Origin: Pelecanus crispus
Taxonomy: Eukaryota; Chordata; Aves; Pelecaniformes; Pelecanidae
Direction: 5' to 3'
Assembly (NCBI RefSeq): GCF_030463565.1
Contig: NC_134656.1
Span: forward strand, 5,876,501 to 5,940,500
Length of the DNA stretch: 64,000 bases
The notes below the pieces were generated by a model. The model worked only from the letters and a program-made list of their open reading frames with translations. It was not told where the DNA came from and ran no database searches. Shown piece by piece: positions 50,881-61,300 of the stretch (position 1 is the first letter of the stretch; each line of letters begins with the position of its first letter). The position numbers and the translations under genes are program-made.

Positions 50881-51040
50881 TTTGGATTTTTTTCCCTGGA
50901 CCACTGAATTGTGTTGTGCCGTCAATGCAGAAGAACCATTCATTCTGCCAAATATTGTTGGGATTGAGAAGGCTGCTGGCTACGTGCACTTTGATCTCAT
51001 CCAGCTGCTTGCTTTGTTATTTCACAGGTCAGTCCTGAAG
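50881..51040 (+). pseudogene. PIEZO relic, FGFFPW...DLIQLLALLFHRS exon
   Basis: The acceptor 'atattttcacag' and donor GTAAAT bound 160 bp, one more than the 53 codons expected. The extra base is a seventh T in the FGFFPW codons (50887-50893). After it the frame reads LPNIVGIEKAAGYVHFDLIQ and LLALLFHRSVLK, matching PIEZO2 'PPNIIGVEKKEGYVLYDLIQLLALFFHRSILK'. Similarity here is higher to PIEZO2 than to PIEZO1. Confidence 0.95.
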
Positions 51041-51341
51041 GTAAATATTTGTACATGCAGAGAGGATTTTTTTTTTTTTTTTCCTTAAATCTGATGCATG
51101 TTTGCTGTTAAATTAAGGGTCACTAAATGTACTTTATCTTAATTTTTGTTATAAATCCAAAATTGACTTTTTTGCTTTAAGGAATATGGCCTCAGCATCC
51201 AAACTTTGATTTGAAGGTGAATTTAAGATCTGTCTCTCAGCTTTGTAAAAGGCCAGATCACACACCTAAGCACCATTGTCCCTACTTCTCATACTACATC
51301 ACAAAGGGGCCTGAATAAGAGAGACATTTCATTCCCTTTAG

Positions 51342-51443
51342 CGACCGCTTTGCTCTACCACTATGGCCATGATGGGCGTTTCCTCTGATCTACAGCCACG
51401 CTGTGTTTGTCTCCTTGCTTTTTGATTCAGCCCTGACAAAGAG
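51342..51443 (+). pseudogene. PIEZO relic, DRALYL...VTER exon
   Basis: The acceptor 'cattccctttag' precedes a frame DRFALPLWP, TGA (51370-51372), WAFPLIYSHAVFVSLLF, then ALTK. It parallels PIEZO 'DRALYLRK...IHFWMFFILP.VTER' with a net two-codon loss. It ends AG|GTCAAA in phase 2 and joins the next exon exactly (TKR|RF versus TERKF). Confidence 0.7.
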
Positions 51444-51536
51444 GTCAAATCTGTTACTTTTAAGTAGTCACATTTTTTCTTTGAAATGAAATTCTTCAAA
51501 ATACTCCAGCAAATCCTATGCTCTGCTCATTTCCAG

Positions 51537-51642
51537 GAGGTTTAACAGAAACCACGTGGCTCAACTTTGGTACTTGGTCAAATGCAAGTATTTTGGTTTG
51601 TCAGACTATCAGATCATGTGTGGCTATAGCCCAGTCCAGTCC
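51537..51642 (+). pseudogene. PIEZO relic, AQLWY.VKC.YFGLS.YQI.CGY exon
   Basis: The acceptor 'gctcatttccag' precedes RFNRNHVAQLWYLVKCKYF and then GLSDYQIMCGY, matching PIEZO2 'KFSQNLVAQLWYFVKCVYFGLSAYQIRCGY' almost residue for residue. A two-base excess just after CGY shifts the frame. The next stretch (VLGNIL, then LFQG) is readable in another frame, like 'VLGNFL...LFQG'. The inward-helix/pore sequence after it is not readable. Confidence 0.93.
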
Positions 51643-53256
51643 TAGGCAACATTCTGATGGAGATACAGTTGCATCAACCCTTATTTCAGGGCTAAGCACA
51701 GCAGCGACGTTCAGCTTTTACAACAGAGTAGAAAAACTGCAAGCCCAGTCCTACCCACAAAGGAGCCCACAGTACAACCCTGCCGTGGTTTAGCCCAGGG
51801 CATTTGCAATTTATGGAAAGCGCACCAGAAATTCTTTGCAGAAAATGAAAACTACGTCTGAATGCTATTGTCTGACCCCTATATAACAACCACGTTTCTT
51901 ACTGCTATGGTAAGCCTTCCCCCCTCCTTCGTGGAGGACTGGTCCAATTCTAAATAATTCCTCCATGACTATTTCAGACACATGGTCTCATTTCTGGCAG
52001 CCTCCCCTACGCTAAATTCTCTCTGGTGCCTGGAACAGCTGCTTATTCCTCCAGCTTGGGCCTTTGAGATGTAAATAGTGTAATCCGACTTCAAGAGGGA
52101 AGGAAATATTAGCAGAATTTAATGTAAATATTGTATAAATCATCCCAAAATAGCATGGCCACGGGATGAGCCAAAGACACTAACTAAAAGTTAAACAGAC
52201 TAAGTAAATATAGACTAAATATATTCCCCTCCTGGAATTGCTGCTGGAACGGATCCAGAGAGGAAATAGGTTAAAATGCAGTCTTGTGGCAGTGATATTA
52301 AAAAGCCATTGGCCCATTTGGTGACATTTATAATGGATTTTATGTACTCCATACATTTTTAATACATGTTGAGTTAAATATTATCAAATCTATAAAAAGA
52401 TTATGGAAAAAAATGTCTGGTTTCATATGGGTGGACACTGCCTGGAACTCCTTCCGCGGGTTTTGTGTAAGAGAAGTGTTTGAAAGAAAACATGAAAGGG
52501 AAAAAAGAAAAAAAAAACCCCACGGTGCAGCTTTCAAAACCTGTTACTTGCCCATTTGGAATCTAGAAGTCATCACACATCAAGGCAATGGAATTTCCAG
52601 GATACAAACCGCAATGGGGACCAAGGAATGAAATGTATTAATTCCATCTCTTACACGTGCAAACGGAGAAAAATCAATTTGTCTCGTGTGGCTTTGTGCA
52701 GCTTCTGATTCAGTGTCGTGCAAGTATAAAAGGACCCTTTTCTTGTATGGATGCTTTTTTAGCAGGTCCCTAGCCACTGCTGTAGCAAACATGGTTAACA
52801 GTAGCTTTGTGCACAGATACTAGAAGATAAACAGATGCCCTGACTCACCTAGAACAGGCCTGGAATACAGGCGCTTGTCTTGATGTCCCAAAGACTAGTT
52901 TTCAGAAAGCTACTCGTCCAAGATTTTGTCCAAATTACAAACAGGATGGGATTTCCATGCCTCCCACTCTCATGTACCCGAAGAAAGCAGTAAGTGGCTT
53001 AGCTACCCAGTAGAACTCAAACCAGAAGCTGCAAGTGAAGTCCGACACACCCAAAGGGAACCACGACGGGTCTGAACGGACACAACCCTCAGCCTCTCTA
53101 GCTGGATCTGTGTTGGCAGGATTTATATGCGAACGTTTTCACTGCGAAAGCCAGGAGAGACTCCAAGAAGGTGAGTGACTCCTGGGATACAATCCCTTTT
53201 CACAAAAGCTTCCAAAACAGCTGTGGCAAATTAACTGAAATTTTCTTTCTTTCCAG

Positions 53257-53443
53257 AAATATCCTCAGCCTATGGGGCAGGAGAGGAAAACGATTGTGCA
53301 ATGCAGAACGGGGGGCTGCACTATCCTCGTACGGACCGGTACCGCGTGGCCTCCGTTCCTGCTCACGCCACTTCTTCAGCCGCGGCAGGGGCGACCAGCC
53401 GGCCCCGGAGGCCTCCGCCAGCCCCACAAGGAGCGCTTACAAG
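53257..53443 (+). pseudogene. PIEZO relic, YPQP.GQ exon
   Basis: The acceptor 'ctttctttccag' precedes KYPQPMGQERKTIVQCRTGG, then TAWPPFLLTPLL, matching PIEZO 'RYPQPRGQKKKKVVKYGMGG...WFPLLFMSLI'. A shift of about five bases brings GDQPAPE into line with 'NQPLDV'. The exon would end at TACAAG|GCAAGG, where a GT donor has apparently become GC. Its 187 bp is close to the usual length. Confidence 0.87.
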
Positions 53444-53908
53444 GCAAGGGCTTCCTCTGACCACAGCGCGACGCACAACTACGAGCTCAAAACTCAGCAG
53501 CCAAGAGACAAGACAGGAGCAAGTCCTTTAACCTTCCTGCTAACTGCAGGCTGTTCAGTCCTACGTATAAAGCACCAGGGAGGAAAAGGACAGAAAAAAG
53601 CAAGAGAGAATAATAACTGTGGATGCAGCGAGTCCCACTTACGTTTCTTTCTGCCTTCCAACCTTACATATTTTGTTTGCTTTAGGAAATGCTGTCCCAG
53701 ATGCAGGAGGAGGTATTTGCAAACACCCATCGAACAGGTTTACCAGGGAGGGTTTACCCTCCTTGGCAGTCAGACCACAGCGTCCTCCAGAATAGCTTTT
53801 TTCTCTTATTTCTGGTAAAGGACTAGGCTAATTCGCCTCCTCAGGCGACATGCAGCCCTGGTGCTACAAAGGCTGCACTTAGAGCACCCTGCCAGGCACT
53901 TCTCCGAG

Positions 53909-54001
53909 CCATCGTTGGCCACGAGTTCTCAGCAGAGGACTTTGATCCCTTTTACTCAAGCAGCATACAACAACCTGACAAATCACTATGCCCTTCACCC
54001 G
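53909..54001 (+). pseudogene. PIEZO relic, cap exon SSQQ..IPFT (intact length)
   Basis: A 31-codon frame, PSLATSSQQRTLIPFTQAAY and NNLTNHYALHP, matches PIEZO1 'PLFTMSAQQPSIIPFTAQAYEELSRQFDPQP' without a gap over all 31 residues and ends at a perfect GTAAGT donor. This exon belongs to the extracellular cap. No lesion is seen in it. Confidence 0.87.
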
Positions 54002-54170
54002 GTAAGTGCTGTCCAAGAACCCGATACATACAACAGGCGAGCGCAGGACGGCTGTATGATTTAAATACGCGCGTACAGCGCGGCTCTGGTATTTGTGCAT
54101 GGCACCGCGCTCGCTCCTCTACCAGAGCTCCTGCGCGTACGTTGGTACCGTACTTGGGCTGGCTAACGTG

Positions 54171-54358
54171 TGGCATCCAGCAGCAGACGAGATGCTGTGA
54201 AGAGCTCTACCAGTGCATCAGAGGGAGCACAATCGTCTCTACTGCACCATGTAAACGCTCTCCCAGGGTCAGTACTGCCCAGCAAGAGTCAACCCCTAAA
54301 CAGTGTTTTGGGTAGGTCCATCTTTCCTCAATGGACTGAGCCCTCAGCAAAGCTGCAG
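54171..54358 (+). pseudogene. PIEZO relic, possible second cap exon
   Basis: A long frame holds SASEGAQSSLL and later LNSVLGRSIFPQW, comparable in order to PIEZO 'IEGSSGALW...LYNGT..ITLRFTW'. The alignment is loose and the splice sites are unclear. Confidence 0.33.
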
Positions 54359-55082
54359 TGATGTGCCTGTCCCCAGTCCCCAATTCAGATGGCACTTAGT
54401 AGTGCCAAATTGTGGCAAAAATATGCTATTAGCTTAATTTGCTCCAAACAAAATGCAGCACAGCCCTGTGGTGAGGTTTACAAGTTGAAGATAAATCAAA
54501 ACATGACAGACAGGTTTTTCCTTGACTGAGCACATTGGTCTGGGACAATCCATAAAACACCAACTCCTCTTTGTTTAACAAGTGAACCAGATCACCCTCG
54601 TCCTCCCCTCCCAAGTCTGCCACATGGTTCAGAGCAAAGTACTGCGCAGAGGACATTGGTGTCACCCAGGTGAAGGGCAGCACTGGCCTGCTTGGACCCT
54701 CAGCCCCAGAGCCGGGTGGCCACGGCAGAGGAGGCTGCTAACTCACCTGCTGCCTGCGTCAGCTTCTGCCGGGCCAGCCTCAGGCAAGAGCAGCACGGCT
54801 CCAAGGAGAAAACGAGGAGGAAATCTCCTGGGGGAATATATTAGCTTGTGCCTGATTGCCAACCTCCTCTTAGAAGTGCTGGGCCCACAGCTGTAGTAAT
54901 TTAAGCTCTAATTCCTGGAAGACAACCTGGAGAGGCATCCCCCTGGCTTTGTGCTGCTTCTGGAGTGTGGCGTCAGGTCCTGCGTGACCTTGCTCCGGCT
55001 CCTGTGGCTGCTCAGAAGGCAGCCGGGGAGCAGGAGGACATCTGGGAACCTGGGAGCCCCCAGCTTTCAGTGTTCTGCTTAG

Positions 55083-55135
55083 ATACTGAGGTGATCTTCA
55101 GCAGCGCACTGAGCCCTGTGCCGCTTCGTTGCCTT
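55083..55135 (+). pseudogene. PIEZO relic, VIFS....SP segment near C terminus
   Basis: A frame TEVIFSSALSPVPLRCL and then TGA (55136-55138) parallels PIEZO1 'MVIFSDKVSPPSLGFL', just before the last transmembrane helix. The C-terminal helix and the KLIFLYRSPE tail could not be found downstream. Confidence 0.5.
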
Positions 55136-55138
55136 TGA

Positions 55139-57444
55139 AGGGTCAGTCTAGGGTACCCGGCGGGGCGGAGGACCCGGGCCCGAGCACAGTTTTATGAAAC
55201 GATGCAGGTGCACGCTGCCCACCGTAGTATTTCAAGTTGTTTGAGTGGTGCCAGAGGATACTTCCAGTGTAGTCACCTAAATCCACTGAGGTCAACCTGT
55301 GGTGTCTGGAACTGTTTCCCGTGAATAACCCTGCTGATTTGTCACACGGAGGGGACTGTAAAGCTAAATGTGCTGGTAATTGTGGAGCACTTGGTCAGGA
55401 TGGCCACAGAGGCAGCAGGAACATCAGACAGCTTTTGCAATGTGCTCATTTCAGGCTGCACAGTGATTAGCAGAAGCGGGTAGCAGCTGCAGAGACTAAA
55501 TTCCAGCTTTGCTGCTCGATGCAGGCTTATTTCTCTTTGATAACTATCTCACATATTAATTTCTGACACTGAGTATCTGCTACTTCTAAGGCAGTTCTAG
55601 GATCTCCCCTTTTGTAGATTACCTCCAGGTCTCATACCAAGATGCTTCAGGGCGACGCTGCAGCAGAAGCTAAAATTGCCCATTGCCCAAAAGTAGGTAA
55701 ATAAATCCAGATGGTGGAAGCTGGTCTTGGAAGAACTACAATTCTACTTGTTAGGGGCTTAAGAAACACTGTGAGCTTATCGGGAATGATCCCAGTGCAA
55801 GCTCTGTGAAACACAGAAGAATGAGAATCATTTATTTGGTAAATACAGCTCACAAATCACTGTCTTGTGTAGGTCCTAAGCTTCTGCTCTAGAGAATAGA
55901 CCTCTTATCTAAACAGAAGGAAATAATAATGTACATCATGAATAGCAGGAGATTTTACTATGGAATGGAAAAAAAAAAAAAAGCCTTGATTTTTATTTTG
56001 TATCTGTGGAACAGAGGAAGCATCAGACCTTTTTACTATTAGGTGTTGGATTGATTTATTTTACTCTGCTTAAGCAAACTTAAACTGGTTTTCAGTTTTT
56101 CATTTCCTAAATATTTATCCCATTTGCTTTTCAGGTATTTCATACTAGATTTCTTTAATACTAGATATTCCTTTTTAAAGATGGCTTCTTTAAGTGCCTT
56201 CCAAATTAAATCCAGCAGAATGATATGCGTTGAGACACAGCAAAATTGAACAATATGATAATCAGTCCTTCTAATTTCTCCTTTATCTGGGCTTGCCGCA
56301 TTCAGTGAATAACATTAGAATTTAGCCTCATGCCACAAAACCATAGGCTAATTTTTACGTAAAGATCTGCCTCGTGTTGGCAAAACGCTGTATTTCAAAA
56401 TTAGAATTGATTAATTTGAAGCGTGTTTCTACAGGATGGAGACTGAAGACTTGATTTCAGATCACTGAAATTAGAACATTTTGCCATTAGCTTCAGTGGT
56501 CAGACCGAGTCAGTAATGACGATAACTCTTCATCAATGCGTTCCCCACAACAGTTTTTGGCACCAGACAGTGCTTTATACTGAGTGCCTAGAACGACCAA
56601 AGGCAGAACCCATTCATCTCCTAAAACTACAACCATGTGGACCAGGGAACCAAAAGAGCACGGGAGAAGCAAATATAGGAAATAATGAAGTTCTGGGGTT
56701 TTTATTAAAAAGAAGTTACATTCTGCCTAAGAATCAAATACAGCCACAAAACCAAAATGAAAAATGTTTCTTCTCCCTTCTGCGTTAAGCTTTCCATGAG
56801 GTCTTTCATCAAAAAGATTCATGCCTAAACCAGACGCGTACCTCATTGTTGGAACTCCATCTAAAACCTATCACCAGTTCTCTCCAGAGATCACCTCTGA
56901 CACGGGGAAAGGTGTCATTCATCACAACTCAGCTTGACTTTATCTGCAAAGCAGCCAAAAGCATGTGCTGGGTGGGATTTTTCACCATCAACACTGGTTG
57001 AGCCAAGAAGCGTTCCAAAGGCTGACGCTTGAACCACCGGGCAGGGACCAGCACTGATTAAAACTTGCTCATTCTGTTCCCAGCTCTGCAGCTGACATTA
57101 CGGAAACTGGGGCAAGTCATTTTCCGTGGGTGCCCAAGCCAAACCAGTGCTTGTAAGCTCCTTGTGACTGGCTTATACAGAAACTAACACTACGCATCCC
57201 TGATTACTGTTGAATCAAACAAATGAAGTGAATCAGCGTTAAGTTCTTCAGAACTGCCCCAAACCATTCAGTATAAGCTGTTACTCTATTAAGTCTGCTT
57301 TCAGATGTACGAGTGCCAGGAAAAGGAATTTGAACAGAGTAATGATGTCGCGCACAAACTTTTGGAGCACTCAGTGTTCTCAGAAATGTAAATAACACCA
57401 CGAAACGCCACATGGGATATGTAAGCTGCTTTAATAATAATAAA
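55139..57444. other. Intergenic gap between the PIEZO relic and NPEPL1 3' end
   Basis: AT-rich sequence with a poly-A tract near 55970. I recognise no gene, RNA or repeat family here. The lost PIEZO 3' end should have lain in this part. Confidence 0.5.
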
Positions 57445-57450
57445 TTTATT
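57445..57450 (-). terminator. NPEPL1: Candidate NPEPL1 polyadenylation signal
   Basis: AATAAA on the minus strand, about 710 bp beyond the stop codon. I saw no closer perfect hexamer on that strand between it and 58157. An ATTAAA variant lies just beyond it. Confidence 0.45.
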
Positions 57451-58156
57451 AAGTGGCAAGAAGCCACTCTGCTTTGTAAACCGATTTTACTCAATCACAG
57501 TCCCTCTATTTTTTCCTCATTTAACATGAATACATTCTGTAATTTGTACGTGAAAGATTTACGTAGAGATATGTTCTGGACCACTCTTGCTGACTTTACT
57601 GGTCAGAAAAACATCATACATGCGGAAACAGCACCTTATTAAAACTATAGGCCTTTTCTCATTACATCTCCTTTGCTGCTAAGCTAAATTGTCACCGAAT
57701 AAGCCAAGTCTACAGAGGTTTCTTCCCTCGTCCTGTGTTCTGAGATGTAATGGGGCCTGCAGAAATGTCTGATAAAACCTCACATATAATAAGTAATTCA
57801 GAAGGCTTTGTAAAGCAATAGCTGCAGTTGCTTCTTCAGGCTAGAGAGAGCTTCTCATGCATTAATGCACTTAGTCAGGTCTTGTGAGGAGCTCAGAGGA
57901 GGATGTGCCCTCTTCCTGATACAGTTAGTTGAGCCTGGACTCTGCACCACTGGTATTGTTCAGCAACTGTGTGCACCAATAATTTAAAAAGAACCCAAGA
58001 AATCAGGCTGTTTTTATCAGAAACAAGTAATAAATCTTATCATGATAGTAAAAAAAAAAATGGCAATTTCTGATGTGTGACATTTTCATTGCTTGAGAAT
58101 GAATCAGTGCAAAGTGAGGTAACCCATGCACCCCGTCACTTAGGGCTGGGGGCGCA

Positions 58157-58315
58157 TTAAACCAGGCGCCGCCTTTTCGAATCCCTCTCCATATCTTCAG
58201 TGGGAGAGTCTCCATTGCACCCTAGAGGGGACACCAGGTTTAGCAAAGGGTCTTCCGATGCCCCTCCAAACAGGGACAGCAACAAAGCCACGCCATAGCC
58301 AGTAGCTCGTTCACC
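58157..58315 (-). CDS. NPEPL1: NPEPL1 last coding exon
   Basis: Fifty-two codons plus [23 protein letters not shown] at the start and a basic end SKRRRLV. The acceptor is 'ttttccctag'. The C-terminal KRRR cluster is typical of the gene. Confidence 0.96.
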   Translation of the reverse strand, partial: GERATGYGVALLLSLFGGASEDPLLNLVSPLGCNGDSPTEDMERDSKRRRLV

Positions 58316-61300
58316 CTAGGGAAAAAAAAAAAACCACAACACACAACAATTCACACTTCAGATTGTATAATTTGAGTCTAGTTTTAATTTACCTACTCAC
58401 TCAACAAGAGCAGCGATGGCGCATGGCCACAGTGAACACTCGGGGTCCCTGGCAGGCCTGCTCAGCTTGTGCTTCTGTATCCTCTCTGCTATTGGAACCC
58501 GTCCTGGTTAGGTTAAACCAACACATCGGTTGATTCACATGAGAACAGAGCTCACACTGACTCGAGGGTGGATTTACACTAGCATCGTTCAGGGCAGGGA
58601 ATGTTCCATCCAGCATGAGCATGGATTTGGAGTATGAGCTGGATAAGTTGGGTTTAAAAAAAAGGAGACGGGGGGAGTAAATTGACTTGTTTCATAGGAA
58701 AAAAGAATATAGACAAGTTCCATCAAAGGGAGGAGTGGAAATCGCCAAGAGGAAACAAATGGTTTCTCTGCTGCAGGTCAGCAGGCAGGATGATCAACTC
58801 TGGCCAATTGTCTTAAAAAAATACGGGTGAAAATGGAAGGCTAGGATTATTGCCATGAACAGAAAGCAGGCAAGTTGTTGAAGTTCACAATGCTAAAGAT
58901 ATTGATGATTAAAGTGACCATTAGAATATTTTAAAACGAAAACTACGAACAGATAAAGCTACTAAAAACAAAGGAAGTCCCAACACAGATGAAGAGTCAA
59001 TACTTTTCGAGAAGAACTCTTCTCCCCCTAATTCTCTCACTTTGAATTTGATGGCACAGAATTCAGAGTATCTGCAGGCACAAGCAGTTTTCTTCACCCA
59101 GCTTGCTCGCCCAGGAAAATGTCAGAAGTCATATGAACATACTCACTGCATGAACAGGTGCAGCAATGTCTATATGGACCCAGACTCCAGGCCAGTCGAA
59201 GCCAATGTGAGAAGCAATGAAGAGCCCAGCACAGGAGCTTGGAGTATTGTCTCGGTCCTGTAGAAATAACAAAAATACAGTTGGTCTTGCACGAAAAGAA
59301 AACGTCAATGTTTTATTCTTGCCTACAGAAGAGACAGTTGTGCAAATCTAGTTCAAAGCTTAATGAATGGCCCTAAAGCACAGTCTTGCGAACGACTGTA
59401 CTGTAAATCCTTTGACCTGATCCCTGGTAGCGGTCTGGCCCTGCTCAATGCCTCTTCTGCCCAAGCTCCCTTCTGCAGCGTTTTTGGAACTTGGCGCACA
59501 TGGTAACCCTCAAACGCAGCAAAAGCAGCTGCAGCAATCCCCGACGCCTCTGTCCTCAGTTTCCTGGTTTCTGCATTCCCAGTTACTGTCTCTGTTGATT
59601 ATGTATGATCTAAGGAATACTCATCTCTACTTCTTAAACGGTCCCCATCCAGGAGTTTAGCATTCATCTTAGGGCCATGCTAAAAAGGCAAGCAACCAAA
59701 AGATACCTTTGCAGCAAGCTACCCTGTTTAAAAGTGATGCTAAATATCAGTGTAGTGACCTGCAAAACCCCCAGGTAAGAGACCCTGAAGACCATAACTA
59801 GATGGCCCATTTCTAAAAGATTACAGCCCACATGAAGAGCTTTCTGCCAGCTATCAACAGGCCAGCACATTATCTAGAAAACACACATTTGTATGTAATA
59901 AATGAAGTTTAGAAGAAAAAAAAAAAAAATCTTACTGCCACAGAGTTCTTCATATCAGCTACAGCAGAGGTAAATTCACTGAAGTGGAGCTCAGGGCAAT
60001 ACACAAGAGGATGGACCAAGTCTCCACAGTTCCTGCCAGCTTTAACACAAGCCTTTTCCCACTCCTCGTTATTGGTAAGGACAGCAGCGTGATACTTTCC
60101 TGTAGCAACTCCCTATTGAGATATAAGACAAAATCAGGAAGGGTTCGTCTTAACTGTGCTGGGTAGGATAATTCTGTACTACTCCCCCTCAGCATTAACA
60201 CCTGTTTTCCATCTAACAAAACCACCAAGAAAAAACATGTCTCAAGACTACTCCACAAGAAGGTACTGTTACAAATGTGGACAAAGACATTGTAGCTACT
60301 GCTGAATCCTTTAAAATTTCTGAAAATCCATTCTGCAGTGAAATAGTCAGCATTTGTCTGGCCTATTCAAACCACTGTCCCACAAAAATATTTCTTCATA
60401 GTTACTGAACAAGCAAACTGTATCACTTTACAATTATTTATCCTTAGAAATAAAATTAAATCAGCAATGAATTATAAATAAAACATCTAGCGCACACACA
60501 CACAGAGGATACCCCAGCAATGTGTGTCAATCACACAAACAGTTTGAACGTAAAATCCTCATTCACTGGAAAGGTTGCTTCCTTCCAAATACACAAAACC
60601 CAGAAGGCACCATCACATCAGTTTTCCAGTAGGACAATGATGGGAAACTTTCAAAGGATTGATGTTTACACCAACATATACAACATTCATGCTTCTAAAA
60701 TTTGCCACCATTTCTCCTCCTGATATGAAGACCAATTCATTTTCTAGAAAATTAAACCACAAGAATTGCTGCTCATCAATATAACCTTCTATAAAACAGG
60801 AACAGATTTCAAAAAACAATAGCTTTACATTTGTACCCTTGTGTCATTCTGTGTATGACTTACAATGTAAGCCATTTTTATGGACAAGAAAATTTCTAAT
60901 CGCTATCATCAAATCAGTTTTGCTAATTATAAAGCTACTGAATTGCTAACATTGAATACGGGATCGCTTACATCAGCTGCTAGTGTCATCAGAAGAATTC
61001 CATTTTTTCTTTAAGTATGCAAGTGCATGAAAGTTGCATAAAGAATGAAAAAAAAAAAACCTGCTTGAGTAATGCAGTTATAAATGTAACATATTCATGG
61101 CACATGTCATGTGCACAGAGGATTACAGTTTACTGGGGTTGCTGTTGGCAACTTTCTCTTGCACAAGTTTTGGAAGCCACCATCAGCTGCAACAGTTCAC
61201 AGTATCTACGTTCCACCAAAGGCTAGCAGGACAGAGGCAAGGAAGTGCACGATGTGCAGACAGTAAAAGGATGCACCCCCTGTCCACGAGCCGTTCTGTA

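Larger units (their letters stand above)
36039..55138 (+). pseudogene. Degenerate intron-containing PIEZO-family channel gene (third paralogue relic)
   Basis: About 20 co-linear exon remnants match PIEZO1/PIEZO2 (very large trimeric mechanosensitive cation channels of the plasma membrane, about 2,500-2,800 residues) from exon 2 to near the C terminus. Diagnostic pieces in order: FVAYLIFLLLFP, SFLMMQVAFQI, PIPDFGTFLSS, LTFVL..WSCIIW, VWLLLRQH, NVI..HMDF, PWR...LYLPDF, WWQPWLNHAS, LYN...YFVIILNH, SVPRP..SVWMTAI, FFPW...DLIQLLALLFHRS, VAQLWYLVKC, KYPQP.GQ, SSQQ..IPFT. Introns are kept, so it is not a retrocopy. In-frame stops, frameshifts, lost donors and missing blocks show it is not a working gene, at least as assembled. 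The missing blocks include about 330 residues after 42053 and the exons expected before 51342. It resembles PIEZO2 slightly more than PIEZO1 in several exons. It converges on NPEPL1 and diverges from GNAS. Family assignment is from memory of PIEZO sequences. Confidence 0.9.
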
